Source: CAIQPS01 sp963721365 (lineage in GTDB: Bacteria; Actinomycetota; Thermoleophilia; RBG-16-64-13). From it: a stretch of 64,000 nt of DNA. Below, piece by piece: positions 1 to 9,122 of the stretch (its first letter is position 1; each line of letters begins with the position of its first letter). The notes beneath the pieces are model-generated. The model did no database searches and was not told the origin of the DNA. It saw nothing but the letters and a program-made list of their open reading frames with translations. The stretch lies in assembly GCA_963721365.1 (NCBI GenBank), contig CAVRJE010000007.1, forward strand, positions 1 through 64,000, given 5' to 3'. Made by a program: the position numbers and the translations under genes.

Positions 1-2199
1 GGACGGCACGAAGCCGTACTCCTCGTTGCGGAAGACCTCCTCGGTCAGTTCCTCGTCCTTGGCCTTGTAGACCTTGCACAGCAGGCAGGTGAGGTCGGGC
101 GAGCCGTACATCGGGTCGAGGTGGTCGTTGCTGGTGAGCACGTTCGGGTTGGAGATGAACACGCCGTGATAGCCCTTGGCCGGCTCTTCCGGGTAGAAGC
201 AGTTGGCCGTGGCCATCAGGACGCCCTTCTTGATGCCCGGGAAGGTGCGCAGCTTCTGCCGGATCCGGCCCCGGGGCGATTCGATCCAGACGATGTCGCC
301 GTCCTCGACGTCGTAGAGCTTGGCCGTCTCGGGATGGAGCTGGCAGGTGGGGAACTCCATGAAGCTACGCAGCCACGGGATGTTGCGGTACTGCCCCAGG
401 AAGTAGAAGGGCTGGCGGTAGCCGCTGCTCATCACGATGGGGTATTCCTTGTACAGCTCGGGAGTGGAGACGGGGCTTTCCCCGGGCTCGGCGAAGACCG
501 GCAGCGGGTCGTAGCCCAGCGACTCCAGGTGGTTCGAGTGGAACTCGAACTTGCCCGAGGGAGTGGGGAAGCCGCCGCCTTCTCTCCAGAAGTCGGTCTT
601 GTACTTGTAGTACACCTGGTCGGGGCCCCAGCAGCCGCTGACGAGCTTCTCGCTGAACTCTTTCCACTTGAGCGGGCCGCCGTCCTTGCTCTCGCCCCGC
701 CTGATCTGGTAGTCGAGCATGTCGTCGACGTTGTCCCACCACTTGTCGGGGACCACCCGCTTGCCGATCTCGTTGAAGATCCAGGCGTCGGACTTGGCCT
801 CACCGGGCGGCTCGACGACCTTGTTGTGAGCTTCGATCATGAAGCGCGGGTGCATGTCGTAGACGTCGTCCAGCTCGAGCCAGTGGGCGGCCGGCAGCAC
901 GATGTCGGCCGCTTCGGCCATCGGGCCCATGAAGAGGTCGGTGTGCGACATGAACTCGACCTTCTCGATGGCCGCGACGACTTCTTTGGTGTTGGCCATG
1001 TGCACGATCTGCTGCCCGCCGACGCTGAACCACACCTTGACCGGCGCGTCGCCGGCCATGATCTTCTTGACCATGGTGTCGGGGTTGCACGTGCGGGTGG
1101 CGCCCATCTTGAACCGGTCGCCACCGATGATCTTGGACTTCATCTCGTCGGTGATGGGCAGCTCGAGGTTGAAGTCCTCGATGAGGCCGGTGTCCGGGAG
1201 CACCCAGCTGACCATGCTGCCCGGCCGCTCGATGTTGCCGGTGAGGCCCATGAGGCAGGTGATGGCCCGCAGGGTGTGGCCGCAGTTGGCCTGCCGCTCG
1301 AGGGAGCTACCCACCTGGATGCAGCCGGGAGTATCGATGGCCCACATGCGCGCGGCCTCGATGACGTGCTCTTTGGGGATCCAGCAGGTGTCGGAGACCT
1401 TCTCCGGCGTCCATTCCTTGACCCGTTCGCGCAGCTCGTCGAAGCCGAAGGTCCAGTTGTCGACGAACTCCTTGTCCCAGAGCTCCTCTTCGACGATGAC
1501 GTTCATCATGCCCAGGGCCAGGGCGCAGTCGGTGCCCGGCCGGGGCTGGATCCAGAGGTTGGCCCGGGAGGCGTAGGCGCTCGCCCGGGGGTCGATGATG
1601 ATGAGGTTCTTGCAGTAGTCCAGCGAGTTCATGAACCAGTAGCACATCTCGGAGTCGGCGCTGCTGATCTCGAGCTGCTTGGCCCACATGATCTGGGTCT
1701 TGGGGAACTCGCCGCCCCAGCCGTGGTAGTCGCAGTAGAGCCGTCCGTACCCGGTCACCAGGGCGTAGAGGCCCAGGCGGGGGCTATGGCACACGTAGCC
1801 GGGAGTGATGGCGTTGCCGGTGCCCAGGGAGCGCGCCAGCCGCATGGTGTAGCGGTTGTAACCGCGGCCCGTGCCCTGGGAGATGGCGATGGTCTGCGGT
1901 CCAGAGTCCTTGATCGCCGCCTTCATCTTGTCGGCGATGGTGTCGAGAGCCTCGTCCCAGGAGATCCGCTTCCACTTGCCCTCGCCCTTCTTGCCCACCT
2001 GCTTCATGGGGTACTTGAGGCGGTAGGGGTTGTCGATGTGCTGGATGCTGGAGAGACCCTTGGAGCACATGGTGCCCCCGGTGAGGGAGTCGGGGTTGCC
2101 CTCGATGTGGACGACGACCCCGTCTTCCTTGGTGACCTTCACCCCGCAGCCGCCATGGCAGCTCTTGCAGGTCGAATAGACTACTTCTCTGTTAGCCAT
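1..2199 (-). CDS. Molybdopterin oxidoreductase catalytic subunit (acetylene hydratase / catechol dehydroxylase-like), 3' end outside window
   Basis: This is a catalytic subunit of the DMSO-reductase superfamily, open for 733 codons until it runs off the left edge. The N-terminus holds a [4Fe-4S] motif, C11-x2-C14-x3-C18-x26-C45. Cys137, in a GYVCHSPR context, sits where this family places the protein ligand to Mo or W. The middle and end carry typical MGD-binding stretches. No Tat or Sec signal is visible, so the subunit is probably cytoplasmic. The ATG follows GAGGAG with good spacing. It is the last gene of a ferredoxin-NrfD-catalytic operon. The Cys ligand and overall pattern recall acetylene hydratase, polysulfide reductase and the Eggerthella-type catechol dehydroxylases. 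The substrate cannot be read from the sequence. Confidence 0.85.
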   Translation of the reverse strand, partial: MANREVVYSTCKSCHGGCGVKVTKEDGVVVHIEGNPDSLTGGTMCSKGLSSIQHIDNPYRLKYPMKQVGKKGEGKWKRISWDEALDTIADKMKAAIKDSGPQTIAISQGTGRGYNRYTMRLARSLGTGNAITPGYVCHSPRLGLYALVTGYGRLYCDYHGWGGEFPKTQIMWAKQLEISSADSEMCYWFMNSLDYCKNLIIIDPRASAYASRANLWIQPRPGTDCALALGMMNVIVEEELWDKEFVDNWTFGFDELRERVKEWTPEKVSDTCWIPKEHVIEAARMWAIDTPGCIQVGSSLERQANCGHTLRAITCLMGLTGNIERPGSMVSWVLPDTGLIEDFNLELPITDEMKSKIIGGDRFKMGATRTCNPDTMVKKIMAGDAPVKVWFSVGGQQIVHMANTKEVVAAIEKVEFMSHTDLFMGPMAEAADIVLPAAHWLELDDVYDMHPRFMIEAHNKVVEPPGEAKSDAWIFNEIGKRVVPDKWWDNVDDMLDYQIRRGESKDGGPLKWKEFSEKLVSGCWGPDQVYYKYKTDFWREGGGFPTPSGKFEFHSNHLESLGYDPLPVFAEPGESPVSTPELYKEYPIVMSSGYRQPFYFLGQYRNIPWLRSFMEFPTCQLHPETAKLYDVEDGDIVWIESPRGRIRQKLRTFPGIKKGVLMATANCFYPEEPAKGYHGVFISNPNVLTSNDHLDPMYGSPDLTCLLCKVYKAKDEELTEEVFRNEEYGFVPS

Positions 2200-2226
2200 A
2201 GTGTCTCCTCAACACGCGCCTTGCGC

Positions 2227-3201
2227 CTAGTAAGCGTGGGCTTTGGGAAGAAGGGGCCGGTAGATGCCGACCTTGAGCACGCCGTACTTCAGGGAGAAGG
2301 CCCCGATCGTGTGGCAGATGATCGCGAATATCAGCAGTCCGGTAGCGGCTTCCTGGCCGGTGAAGTAGCTCGCGATCGAGATGCCGAGCGGAACGATGAT
2401 CCCGAGGAGCACGATGCCGAGCCAGAACACCCAGGCCACGTGTCCGCGGATGAGCTCCTTCACCGACAGTTCGGCCGTGGCGGACTGGTAGTTCGCGTTG
2501 ACCAGGTAGGCCAAGATGAGCAGGGAGTTGATGATCAGCATGATCCGGGTCGCCGACTCCGCCGTCGCGATGACGTCCTGGCCTGTGACCAGCCCCACAC
2601 CCATGATCAGGGCCAGACCGTCGGCTACACCCATGAACAGGAACACGATGGGCAGAAGGCCCGTGTTCCAGAAGGGGACGCTCTTGCAGTAGCTCATGGC
2701 GAAGCCGCAGTAGACGGAGGTCATCACGCAGAAGACGCCGGCGAGCACCATGAAGACGTAGTTGGCGGCCATGACGCCCGAGGCGGCATCCACCACTTCG
2801 TACGCGATGAGGCCCTGCAGGATCAACTGGACGGCCCCGAACGCGAGGAAGAGCATCGTGAAGACGATGCCCCGCGCGAACCAGGAGGTCTTCCAGGCAT
2901 TGCTGAACGGCGGGAAGCTCCTCCAGAAGCGCAAGGGCTTTCCGAGGTAGGCGAGGTGCAGCGGCAACTTGAAGAGGGCGATCATGATCCAGCCAAAAAC
3001 GCCGGCCCAGAAGGCGGTTAGCGCGAACTCCTCCTTGAGGGCGAAGAAGAGCGACACGAGATAGAGGCCGGTGCCGAGGGCCGAGAAGACCTCCGCCAAC
3101 CAGACGAGGAGCCCCTTGCCCTCGATCCATTCGGTCTGGGCCATGGGCTTGACCATCCACTCATGGGTGACCATCCACTGACGCGCAGTCCTTGCATTCA
3201 T
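2227..3201 (-). CDS. NrfD/PsrC-type membrane subunit
   Basis: This 324-residue protein has about eight hydrophobic segments and resembles the NrfD/PsrC/DmsC quinone-interacting membrane anchors. These proteins move electrons between the quinone pool and a neighbouring ferredoxin-like subunit. The first hydrophobic segment, after a polar leader of about 30 residues, contains LAEVFSALGTGLYLVSLFFA. Conserved charged positions lie in the KLPLHLAYLGKPLRFWR loop. It lies between the ferredoxin gene (17 bp upstream) and the catalytic gene (27 bp downstream), so the three proteins probably form one membrane-bound complex. The direction of electron flow is unknown. Confidence 0.85.
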   Translation of the reverse strand: MNARTARQWMVTHEWMVKPMAQTEWIEGKGLLVWLAEVFSALGTGLYLVSLFFALKEEFALTAFWAGVFGWIMIALFKLPLHLAYLGKPLRFWRSFPPFSNAWKTSWFARGIVFTMLFLAFGAVQLILQGLIAYEVVDAASGVMAANYVFMVLAGVFCVMTSVYCGFAMSYCKSVPFWNTGLLPIVFLFMGVADGLALIMGVGLVTGQDVIATAESATRIMLIINSLLILAYLVNANYQSATAELSVKELIRGHVAWVFWLGIVLLGIIVPLGISIASYFTGQEAATGLLIFAIICHTIGAFSLKYGVLKVGIYRPLLPKAHAY

Positions 3202-3218
3202 GTGTAGTACCCCCCCGC

Positions 3219-3992
3219 CTACTCAGCGTTCTTCTTGGCGAGCTTCGGTTTGCTCGGCTCGTACACGGTGCTCAGGTGCTGGATGTGGCTCCCCGTCTGC
3301 GCCTCGACCGGGGCCTTGTTGTCGTTGCCGCCCAGCTTGTAGTCGATGTAGAACACCGAGGGGTCGGTGCCGTACTCGGGATGCAGCACGAAGCCGTTCT
3401 TGTCGCTGATCAGCTTGGAGACCTTGCTGTTCGGGTCGTCCAGGTCGCCGAAGGTGAGGGCCTTGGCCTGGCAGACGTTGACGCAGGCCGGGGTGGCTTC
3501 CCGGTCGATGCCGGGCTTGAGGCCCTTCTCCGGGCCCGCGTCGATACGCTCGTGGCAGAAGTTGCACTTCTCGGTGGTGCCCACCTGGTGCTTGTAGAGC
3601 TTCTCGCCCTTCTTCTCGAACGAGGTCTTCGGGTGGCCGGGGAAGTGGCCGGGGTTCCTGCTCCTGGATAGGTAGGTCCGGTTCTGGTAGGGGCAGGCGA
3701 TGACGCAGTACCGGCAGCCGAAGCACTTGTCGGAGTCGATGGCTACGATGCCGTCTTCCCGCTTGTGCGAGGCCTCCGTGGGGCAGGCGTCCACGCACGG
3801 GGCGTCCTTGCACTGGTTGCAGCGGACAGGATAGGTGGAGACGTCGACGCGATAGCCCTCGTCCACCTCGAGGGCGATCAACCTAGGCCACGTCACTCGA
3901 AGCGGCAGGAAGTGCTCGATGCGACACGCGGCTACGCAGGCATGGCATCGGGTGCACTTCGCGAGGTTGATGACCATCCCCCATCTCGCCAT
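3219..3992 (-). CDS. DmsB/NrfC-like four-cluster ferredoxin subunit
   Basis: This 257-residue electron-transfer subunit belongs to the DmsB/PsrB/NrfC group. Cysteine motifs appear in order as CTRCHACVAAC, CNQCKDAPCVDACP, CFGCRYCVIACPY and CNFC followed by CVNVC, enough for four [4Fe-4S] clusters. I chose the ATG at 3992 because GGGAGGT lies four bases upstream. An in-frame start 11 codons earlier has no comparable site. It is the first gene of the minus-strand operon and should link the catalytic subunit to the NrfD-like protein. There is no signal peptide, consistent with a cytoplasmic location. Confidence 0.88.
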   Translation of the reverse strand: MARWGMVINLAKCTRCHACVAACRIEHFLPLRVTWPRLIALEVDEGYRVDVSTYPVRCNQCKDAPCVDACPTEASHKREDGIVAIDSDKCFGCRYCVIACPYQNRTYLSRSRNPGHFPGHPKTSFEKKGEKLYKHQVGTTEKCNFCHERIDAGPEKGLKPGIDREATPACVNVCQAKALTFGDLDDPNSKVSKLISDKNGFVLHPEYGTDPSVFYIDYKLGGNDNKAPVEAQTGSHIQHLSTVYEPSKPKLAKKNAE

Positions 3993-4085
3993 GGGCACCT
4001 CCCGGTAGGTAGAAAGACCCTGCACAAAAACTCATACAACGATAGCACATGATACAGCCAGTAATATCAAGATAACGCGGAATGG

Positions 4086-4146
4086 AATATTATTGACAGT
4101 ACATTCACGCCGCGCATGGGTTTCGGCGCCGTTTTCCGGTATACCG
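4086..4146. promoter_or_regulatory. Candidate operator region between ferredoxin operon and IclR gene
   Basis: The divergent gap at 3993-4222 holds the 11-mer AATATTATTGA at 4086-4096, which recurs exactly at 20919-20929 next to the second IclR gene. It also holds a perfect 10-bp palindrome, CGGTATACCG, at 4137-4146. IclR regulators commonly bind palindromes in divergent regions. Assigning these sites to IclR control is inference. TTGACA at 4093-4098 could be a -35 element, but no convincing -10 follows. Confidence 0.4.
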
Positions 4147-4222
4147 ATATCACTCTTCATGCTACCATCGGGAGCAGGTTGAAGGGTAGTTTTCTGCCAA
4201 CACGGGGTTGGGGGTTCGGCGG

Positions 4223-5046
4223 ATGGCAAGACCGCGGACGAGAGAAGATCAGGGAGAAGGGCCGGCGGGCTCTGCGGAGGGCGCCTTTCTGGTCAGGGCG
4301 CTGGCTAAGGGCCTCTCGGTGCTCGGGCTCTTCGACGCCGAGAACCGGGAGTGGACCCTCGACGAGATCGCCGAGCACGCCGGTCTGCCTCGCATGACCG
4401 CCTACCGCATGATCCGCACCATGGAAGCCGCCCGGTACCTGGTTCGCGACCCGGTGACCAACCGCTATCATCTCGGCCCCGCGCTTCTGGCCGCCACGTA
4501 TCTCTCCGAGGGGTACGCCGAACTGGTGGAGATCGCCAAGCCGTACCTGCGCGAACTGACTGAGAAGACAGGCGAGTCGGCTACCCTGGCCGTGGAAGTG
4601 GATGGCGTGGCGGTCAGCGTCGATCTCGTCGATACCCCTCGTCCCTTCCGGCGGGAGGTGGCCGTGGGCCGCATCATCGGCGATACGGCCAATGCGAACG
4701 GAAAGGTCTTCGCGGCTTTCAAGAGCGGGAGCCGAGAGGGCGGCCATCCTGGCGCAGCCCCATCCGCAGATCACTCCCAACACCGTCACCGACCCCGCCG
4801 AGTTGGCGGCGGAACTCGACGGGGTAGCGCGCGAACGGCGTGGCCTTCGACATGGAGGAACGGAACGTGGGCACGTGCGCGGTGGCGGCGCCGGTGCGCG
4901 ATCAACTCGGCAAAGTCATAGCCGCGCTCTCTATAGTGGTGCCGACGGGCCGGTTCGGACCCGCCGAGCGGCCCCGCTACGCTGAGGCGGTCAAGGCGGC
5001 GGCCGATTCTCTCTCCGCCTTTCTCGGGTATTCTCGGCGCGACTGA
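4223..5046 (+). CDS. IclR-family transcriptional regulator (two frame breaks)
   Basis: The N-terminal winged-helix domain contains WTLDEIAEHAGLPRMTAYRM, and a C-terminal effector domain ends with VVPTGRFGPAER. The gene closely parallels the second IclR gene at 20031-20831. Reading stays in frame to about 4728, needs one extra base removed near 4728-4730, and again near 4836. It then reads GVAFDMEERNVGTCAV to the stop. The corrected protein is about 273 residues, normal for the family. The ATG at 4223 was chosen over a TTG at 4208. It is divergent from the NrfD/molybdopterin operon and 42 bp upstream of AOR on the same strand, so it probably controls one or both. Confidence 0.8.
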
Positions 5047-5088
5047 GCGCCGTAAAGCGAATCAGGGCCACACAAGGGGGGTACCTCG

Positions 5089-7037
5089 ATGGCTAACGGA
5101 TACATAGGCAAACTACTCTTCGTCGACCTCACGCACCGGCGCGATCACCGAAGAGACCCGGGACGACGCGTACTACCGCAAGTGGATCGGCGGCGCCGGG
5201 CTGGCCGCGGCCACCATCCTGGACAAGACCACCGCGGGCATCGACCCGCTGGGCCCCGAGAACATGCTGGCTTTCGCCACCGGCCCGCTCACGGGCACCG
5301 GGGTCTACGGCGGCGGCCGCTACACCGTCGCCTGCAAGTCGCCGCTCACCGGCGCCTGGGCTGATTCCAACTCGGGCGGCACCTGGGGGCCCGGAGCTGA
5401 AGTTCGCCGGCTATGACGGGCTGTTCGTCACCGGGGCGGCGGCCAGCCCGGTCTGCATCGTCATCGACAAGGGCAAGGCGAGCATCGTCCCCGCCGACGA
5501 TCTGTGGGGCAAGGACACCTACGAGACCGAGGACGCGGTTCAGGAGAAGCTCGGAGACCCGGGCACGTGGACGGTCACCTGCATCGGCCCGGCGGGCGAG
5601 AAGCTGTCGCTCCTGGCCGGCATCGTCAACGAGAAGGGCCGCATCGCCGCCCGTTCGGGAGTGGGCGCGGTCATGGGGTCCAAGAAGCTCAAGGCCGTCG
5701 CGGTCCGGGGGACGAAGGGCGCGCGCGTCGGGGTCGCCGACAAGGAAGGGCTCAAGGCGATCCAGAAGCGCTACGGCCAGGAGCTCAAGGACAGCCCGTT
5801 CCACAAGGGCCTGACGGCAGCCGGGACCGGAGGCGCCACCAGCTTCCTGCTCTCCATCGGCGACTGTCCGGCCGACAACTGGGTCACCACCGGCACCGAC
5901 GCCATGCCCACCTGCGACAAGCTCGACGCGGCCAAGATGGACGTCTACAAGCTCAAGTCCTACGGCTGCCATACCTGCCCGGTGCGCTGCGGCGCCCTGA
6001 TCCAGATCGACGAGGGCCCCTTCGCCACCAAAGACGAGGTCCACCGGCCCGAATACGAGACCCTGGCCGCGCTGGGGCCCAACTGCCGCAACGACGAGGT
6101 CCAGGCGGTCATCAAGGGCAACGATATCTGCAACCGCTACGGCATCGACACGATGGGCGTCGGCGGCTCGGTGGCCTTCGCCATCGAGTGCTACGAGAAC
6201 GGCCTCATCGACAAGAACGACACCGGCGGGCTGGAACTGAACTGGGGCAACCCGGAGGCCCTGGTCGCCCTGATCGAGCAGATCGGCGCCCGCGAGGGCC
6301 TGGGCGCGCTCCTCGCCGACGGTTCTAAGTACGCCGCGGAGAAGATCGGCAAGGGCAGCGAGCAATACGCCATGCACGTGGCCGGCCGGGCCATCCCGTT
6401 CCACGATCCGCGTCTGTCCCCGGCCACGGGCACGCACTACATCGCCGACGCCCAGCCGGCCAGCCACATGGGGCCGGCACCGATGGCGGTGCTCGAAGGC
6501 GGCGGAGCGTTGGGCACCGACCCGCTGCTGACCTCCGACTCGAGCAACACGTTCGGCGACTACGACAAGAAGGGCGACATCTACGTGCGCGGCGCCTCCT
6601 TCTACCAGCTCCTGAGCTCCGCCGGGCTCTGCGGCCTCTACGCTCAGTTCTACGCTCCGCCGGTGGTGGAACTGATAGCTCCGGTCACCGGTTGGGATAT
6701 GGACTGGGCCGAAGGGATCAACACCGCCAAGCGCATCCTCACCGCGCGGCAGGCCTTCAACACCCGGGAAGGGATCGACATGGAGACCTTCCATCTGCCC
6801 AAGCGGTTCCTCGAGCCGCTCGTGGCCGGTCCCGCGGCCGGCGGTACTCCGCCGCCGTTCGAGACCCTGCGCGAAGGCTACTACGCAGGCGATGGGCTGG
6901 GACACCAAGACCGGGGCGCCGAGCAAGGAGACCCTGGCCGCGTTGGGGATCGAGGCCGCCTGGGCCGCGCGTCCCCTCGCGCCGACTTTCGGGGCCGGCT
7001 CGGGCACGCCCAGCCGGCCCCAGCCCTTCACTCCTGA
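5089..7037 (+). CDS. Aldehyde:ferredoxin oxidoreductase family protein (tungstopterin enzyme; frame breaks)
   Basis: The AOR family interconverts aldehydes and carboxylic acids with ferredoxin, using W (or Mo) bis-pterin and one [4Fe-4S] cluster. The N-terminus MANGYIGKLLFVDLT and the following WIGGAGLAA are typical. Cluster cysteines are seen in CHTCPVRC, with the fourth in AGLCGLY near the C-terminus. GIDTMGVGGSVAFA is the family motif after the cluster. Three single-base insertions are evident at about 5134, 5390-5392 and 6888-6889. Removing them gives one continuous protein. After GWDTKTGAPSKETLAALGIE the natural end is unclear. A TGA at 7035-7037 is the first stop in the original frame, so the 3' boundary is approximate. 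It is convergent with the TetR gene. Confidence 0.82.
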
Positions 7038-7760
7038 CGTTTCTCCGGCTCGGTCCCAGTTGCCGCATCCGCGGCGGACGCGCTGGCGAGAGTCGACTCC
7101 ACGAACGACCGCCAGATATCGAGCACGCTCCGCACATCCACACTGCCCGGCTCGGCGAGCACCTGGACCGCCAGGCCGTCGGTGAGGGCGACGGTCATCG
7201 CTGCCAACTCGCGCACGACGGGCGGAGGATCGCCGGCCCGGTCGCCCCAAAGCGCCCGGGCGTTCACGTCCCGGTAGCCACGATAGAGATCCGCCAATTG
7301 GCGCGTCATCCGCGGGTTCTCGAGAAGGCGGGGCAGGAGGTCGAACAAGAGCCGGTACGAGGCCTCGTCGTCGACGATGGCCTCCACCGTGTCGGTCGAC
7401 AACGCCAACACGGTCGTGGGTGTCCGAGAGACCGGAGAGGCGCTGACGGGCGCGCCAAAGCGTGTCGGATATGAGGCTGTCGGTGAGCGCCACCAGCAAC
7501 CCGCTCTTGGACCCAAAGTAGTAGCGGATGAGGGCCTTGTTCTCGCCCGCCTCCTGACCGATGGCCTCGACGGACAGAGAGTTGTACCCGGACCGCACCA
7601 GCAGCCGGTGGGCCGCGTCGAGCAGGCGCTGAGCGGTGGGCGGTAGGTTGGGCTCGGCGCCGGGGAGCAGAGGCGCCGCTCGGCGCGAGCCGTCGCCACG
7701 ACGTCCCGCTCCGTTCTTCCTGGTCGCGCCGGTCTCCGGCCTGGTAGGTTCCGCCGCCAT
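7028..7760 (-). CDS. TetR-family transcriptional regulator (one frame break)
   Basis: After a basic, low-complexity N-terminus of about 45 residues comes a TetR DNA-binding domain with SVEAIGQEAGENKALIRYYF (helix-turn-helix). The remainder is a helical ligand-binding domain ending EPEKRQE. One extra base near 7411-7418 separates the two reading frames. The corrected length is about 243 residues. The ATG at 7760 follows GGAGG with proper spacing. It is divergent from the alanine dehydrogenase gene 200 bp away and probably regulates it. The ligand is unknown. Confidence 0.78.
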
Positions 7761-7822
7761 CTGGTCCTCCGCCTTCCCTGCTCGGCTGCCCTGCGTTCCT
7801 CTGGCAATGAATACTAGCATCG

Positions 7823-7842
7823 CCATCGCTATTAATCGATGG
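7823..7842. promoter_or_regulatory. Inverted repeat, candidate TetR operator
   Basis: CCATCG at 7823-7828 and CGATGG at 7837-7842 form a perfect 6-bp inverted repeat with an 8-bp spacer. It lies in the divergent gap between the TetR gene and ald, just upstream of the ald promoter. Operator function is inferred from position. Confidence 0.4.
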
Positions 7843-7864
7843 TACAACAGCGAAACGCGGTCGC

Positions 7865-7893
7865 TTGACGGAGCGCCGCGGTGCTGATATATA
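7865..7893 (+). promoter_or_regulatory. Sigma-70 type promoter for ald
   Basis: TTGACG at 7865-7870 and TATATA at 7888-7893 are separated by exactly 17 bp. Transcription would start near 7900, giving a leader of about 60 nt before the ATG at 7961. This argues against the in-frame ATG at 7898 as the start. Confidence 0.6.
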
Positions 7894-7960
7894 GGAGATG
7901 TTAATCAACCGTATAAACAAGAGCGGTTGTCTGAATCCAGTCGCCACGGGGGGCACGGGC

Positions 7961-9068
7961 ATGATCGTCGGCGTTCCTAAGGAAGTCAAGAATCACGAAT
8001 ACCGGGTGGCCATGGTGCCGGCCGGAGTGAAGAGCCTGGTCGAGGACGGGCACACGGTGCTGATCCAGGCCTCCGCGGGCGACGGATCCGGCATCTCCGA
8101 CGCAGAGTACGCCGGCGCCGGGGCGCAGATCCGGCCGACGGCCGAGGCTGTCTACGCCGAAGCCGACATGATCGTCAAGGTGAAGGAGCCCCTTCCTCAG
8201 GAGTACCCGCTTCTGCGCAAGGACCAGATCCTCTTCACCTATCTCCATCTGGCTCCAGCTCCGGAACTCACGAAGGCGCTCCTCGATCGCGGCGTCATCG
8301 GCATCGCCTACGAGACCGTCCAGTTGGACAACGGGTCGCTGCCTCTGCTGACCCCCATGAGCGAGGTCGCCGGGCCGGCTCTCCATCCAGGTAGCCGCCC
8401 ATTGGCTGCAGAAGGAGAACGGCGGCAGCGGCGTGCTGCTGGGAGGTGTCCCGGGTACTGCGCCCGCGAACGTGGCCATCATCGGAGGCGGGACGGTAGG
8501 CATCAACGCCGCCAAGATGGCGCTGGGGATGGGAGCCCATGTCACGATCCTCGATCTGAGTCTCGACAGGCTGCGATACCTCGACGACGTCCTGGGCGGC
8601 CGGCTGACGGTCCTGGCGTCGAACGACCTGAACGTCGAGAAGGCCGTGGTCGAAGCCGACGTGGTGGTCGGCGCCCTCCTGATCCCGGGCGCCAGGGCGA
8701 AGAAGGTCGTCACCAAGTCCTTGATCTCGAGGATGCGCAAAGGGTCCGTCGTCGTCGACGTAGCCATCGACCAGGGCGGTTGCGTCGAGGGAGCGGTTCC
8801 CACGACGCATCAGGACCCGGTCATAAGGATCGACGGCGTCACGCTGTTCTGCGTGGCGAACATGCCCGGCTGCGTGGCCCGCACGTCCACGTTCGCTCTG
8901 ACCAACGCGACGTTCCCGTATGCCTCGAAGCTCGCCAACCTGGGGTACAAGGCGGCCTTGAGGGCCGATCCGGCTCTGGCCAAAGGGCTGAACGTACTGC
9001 GAGGCAAGCTCGTGTCGAGGGCTGTGGCCGAAGGCGTCGGCATGGACTATGCGGAGTACGAAATCTAA
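7961..9068 (+). CDS. ald: Alanine dehydrogenase (one frame break)
   Basis: This is an NAD-dependent L-alanine dehydrogenase (alanine + NAD + water to pyruvate + ammonia + NADH). The N-terminus MIVGVPKEVKNHEYRVAM is the family signature. The Rossmann motif is GGGTVGINAAKMA. VVVDVAIDQGG and the ending GMDYAEYEI are typical. One extra C near 8375 interrupts the frame between EVAG and RLSIQVAAHWLQ. The corrected length is 368 residues, against about 371 usually. The downstream aminotransferase 54 bp later suggests a shared role in amino-group metabolism. Confidence 0.9.
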
Positions 9069-9122
9069 GATTGTGCGAACGCGGTGTTGTTCTTGCCCTC
9101 GAGGCGAAAGGACGGGCAACAG

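Noticed and set aside
121..3021. A 966-codon open frame on the plus strand across the first operon
   Set aside because: It is antisense to three well-recognised genes, shows the biased composition of a GC-rich shadow frame and matches no family. The same applies to long antisense frames at 20996-24322, 35833-38142 and 40417-42390.
7898..7960. N-terminal extension of alanine dehydrogenase from the ATG at 7898
   Set aside because: A good promoter places the transcript start near 7900, and family members begin at the MIVGVPKE methionine at 7961.
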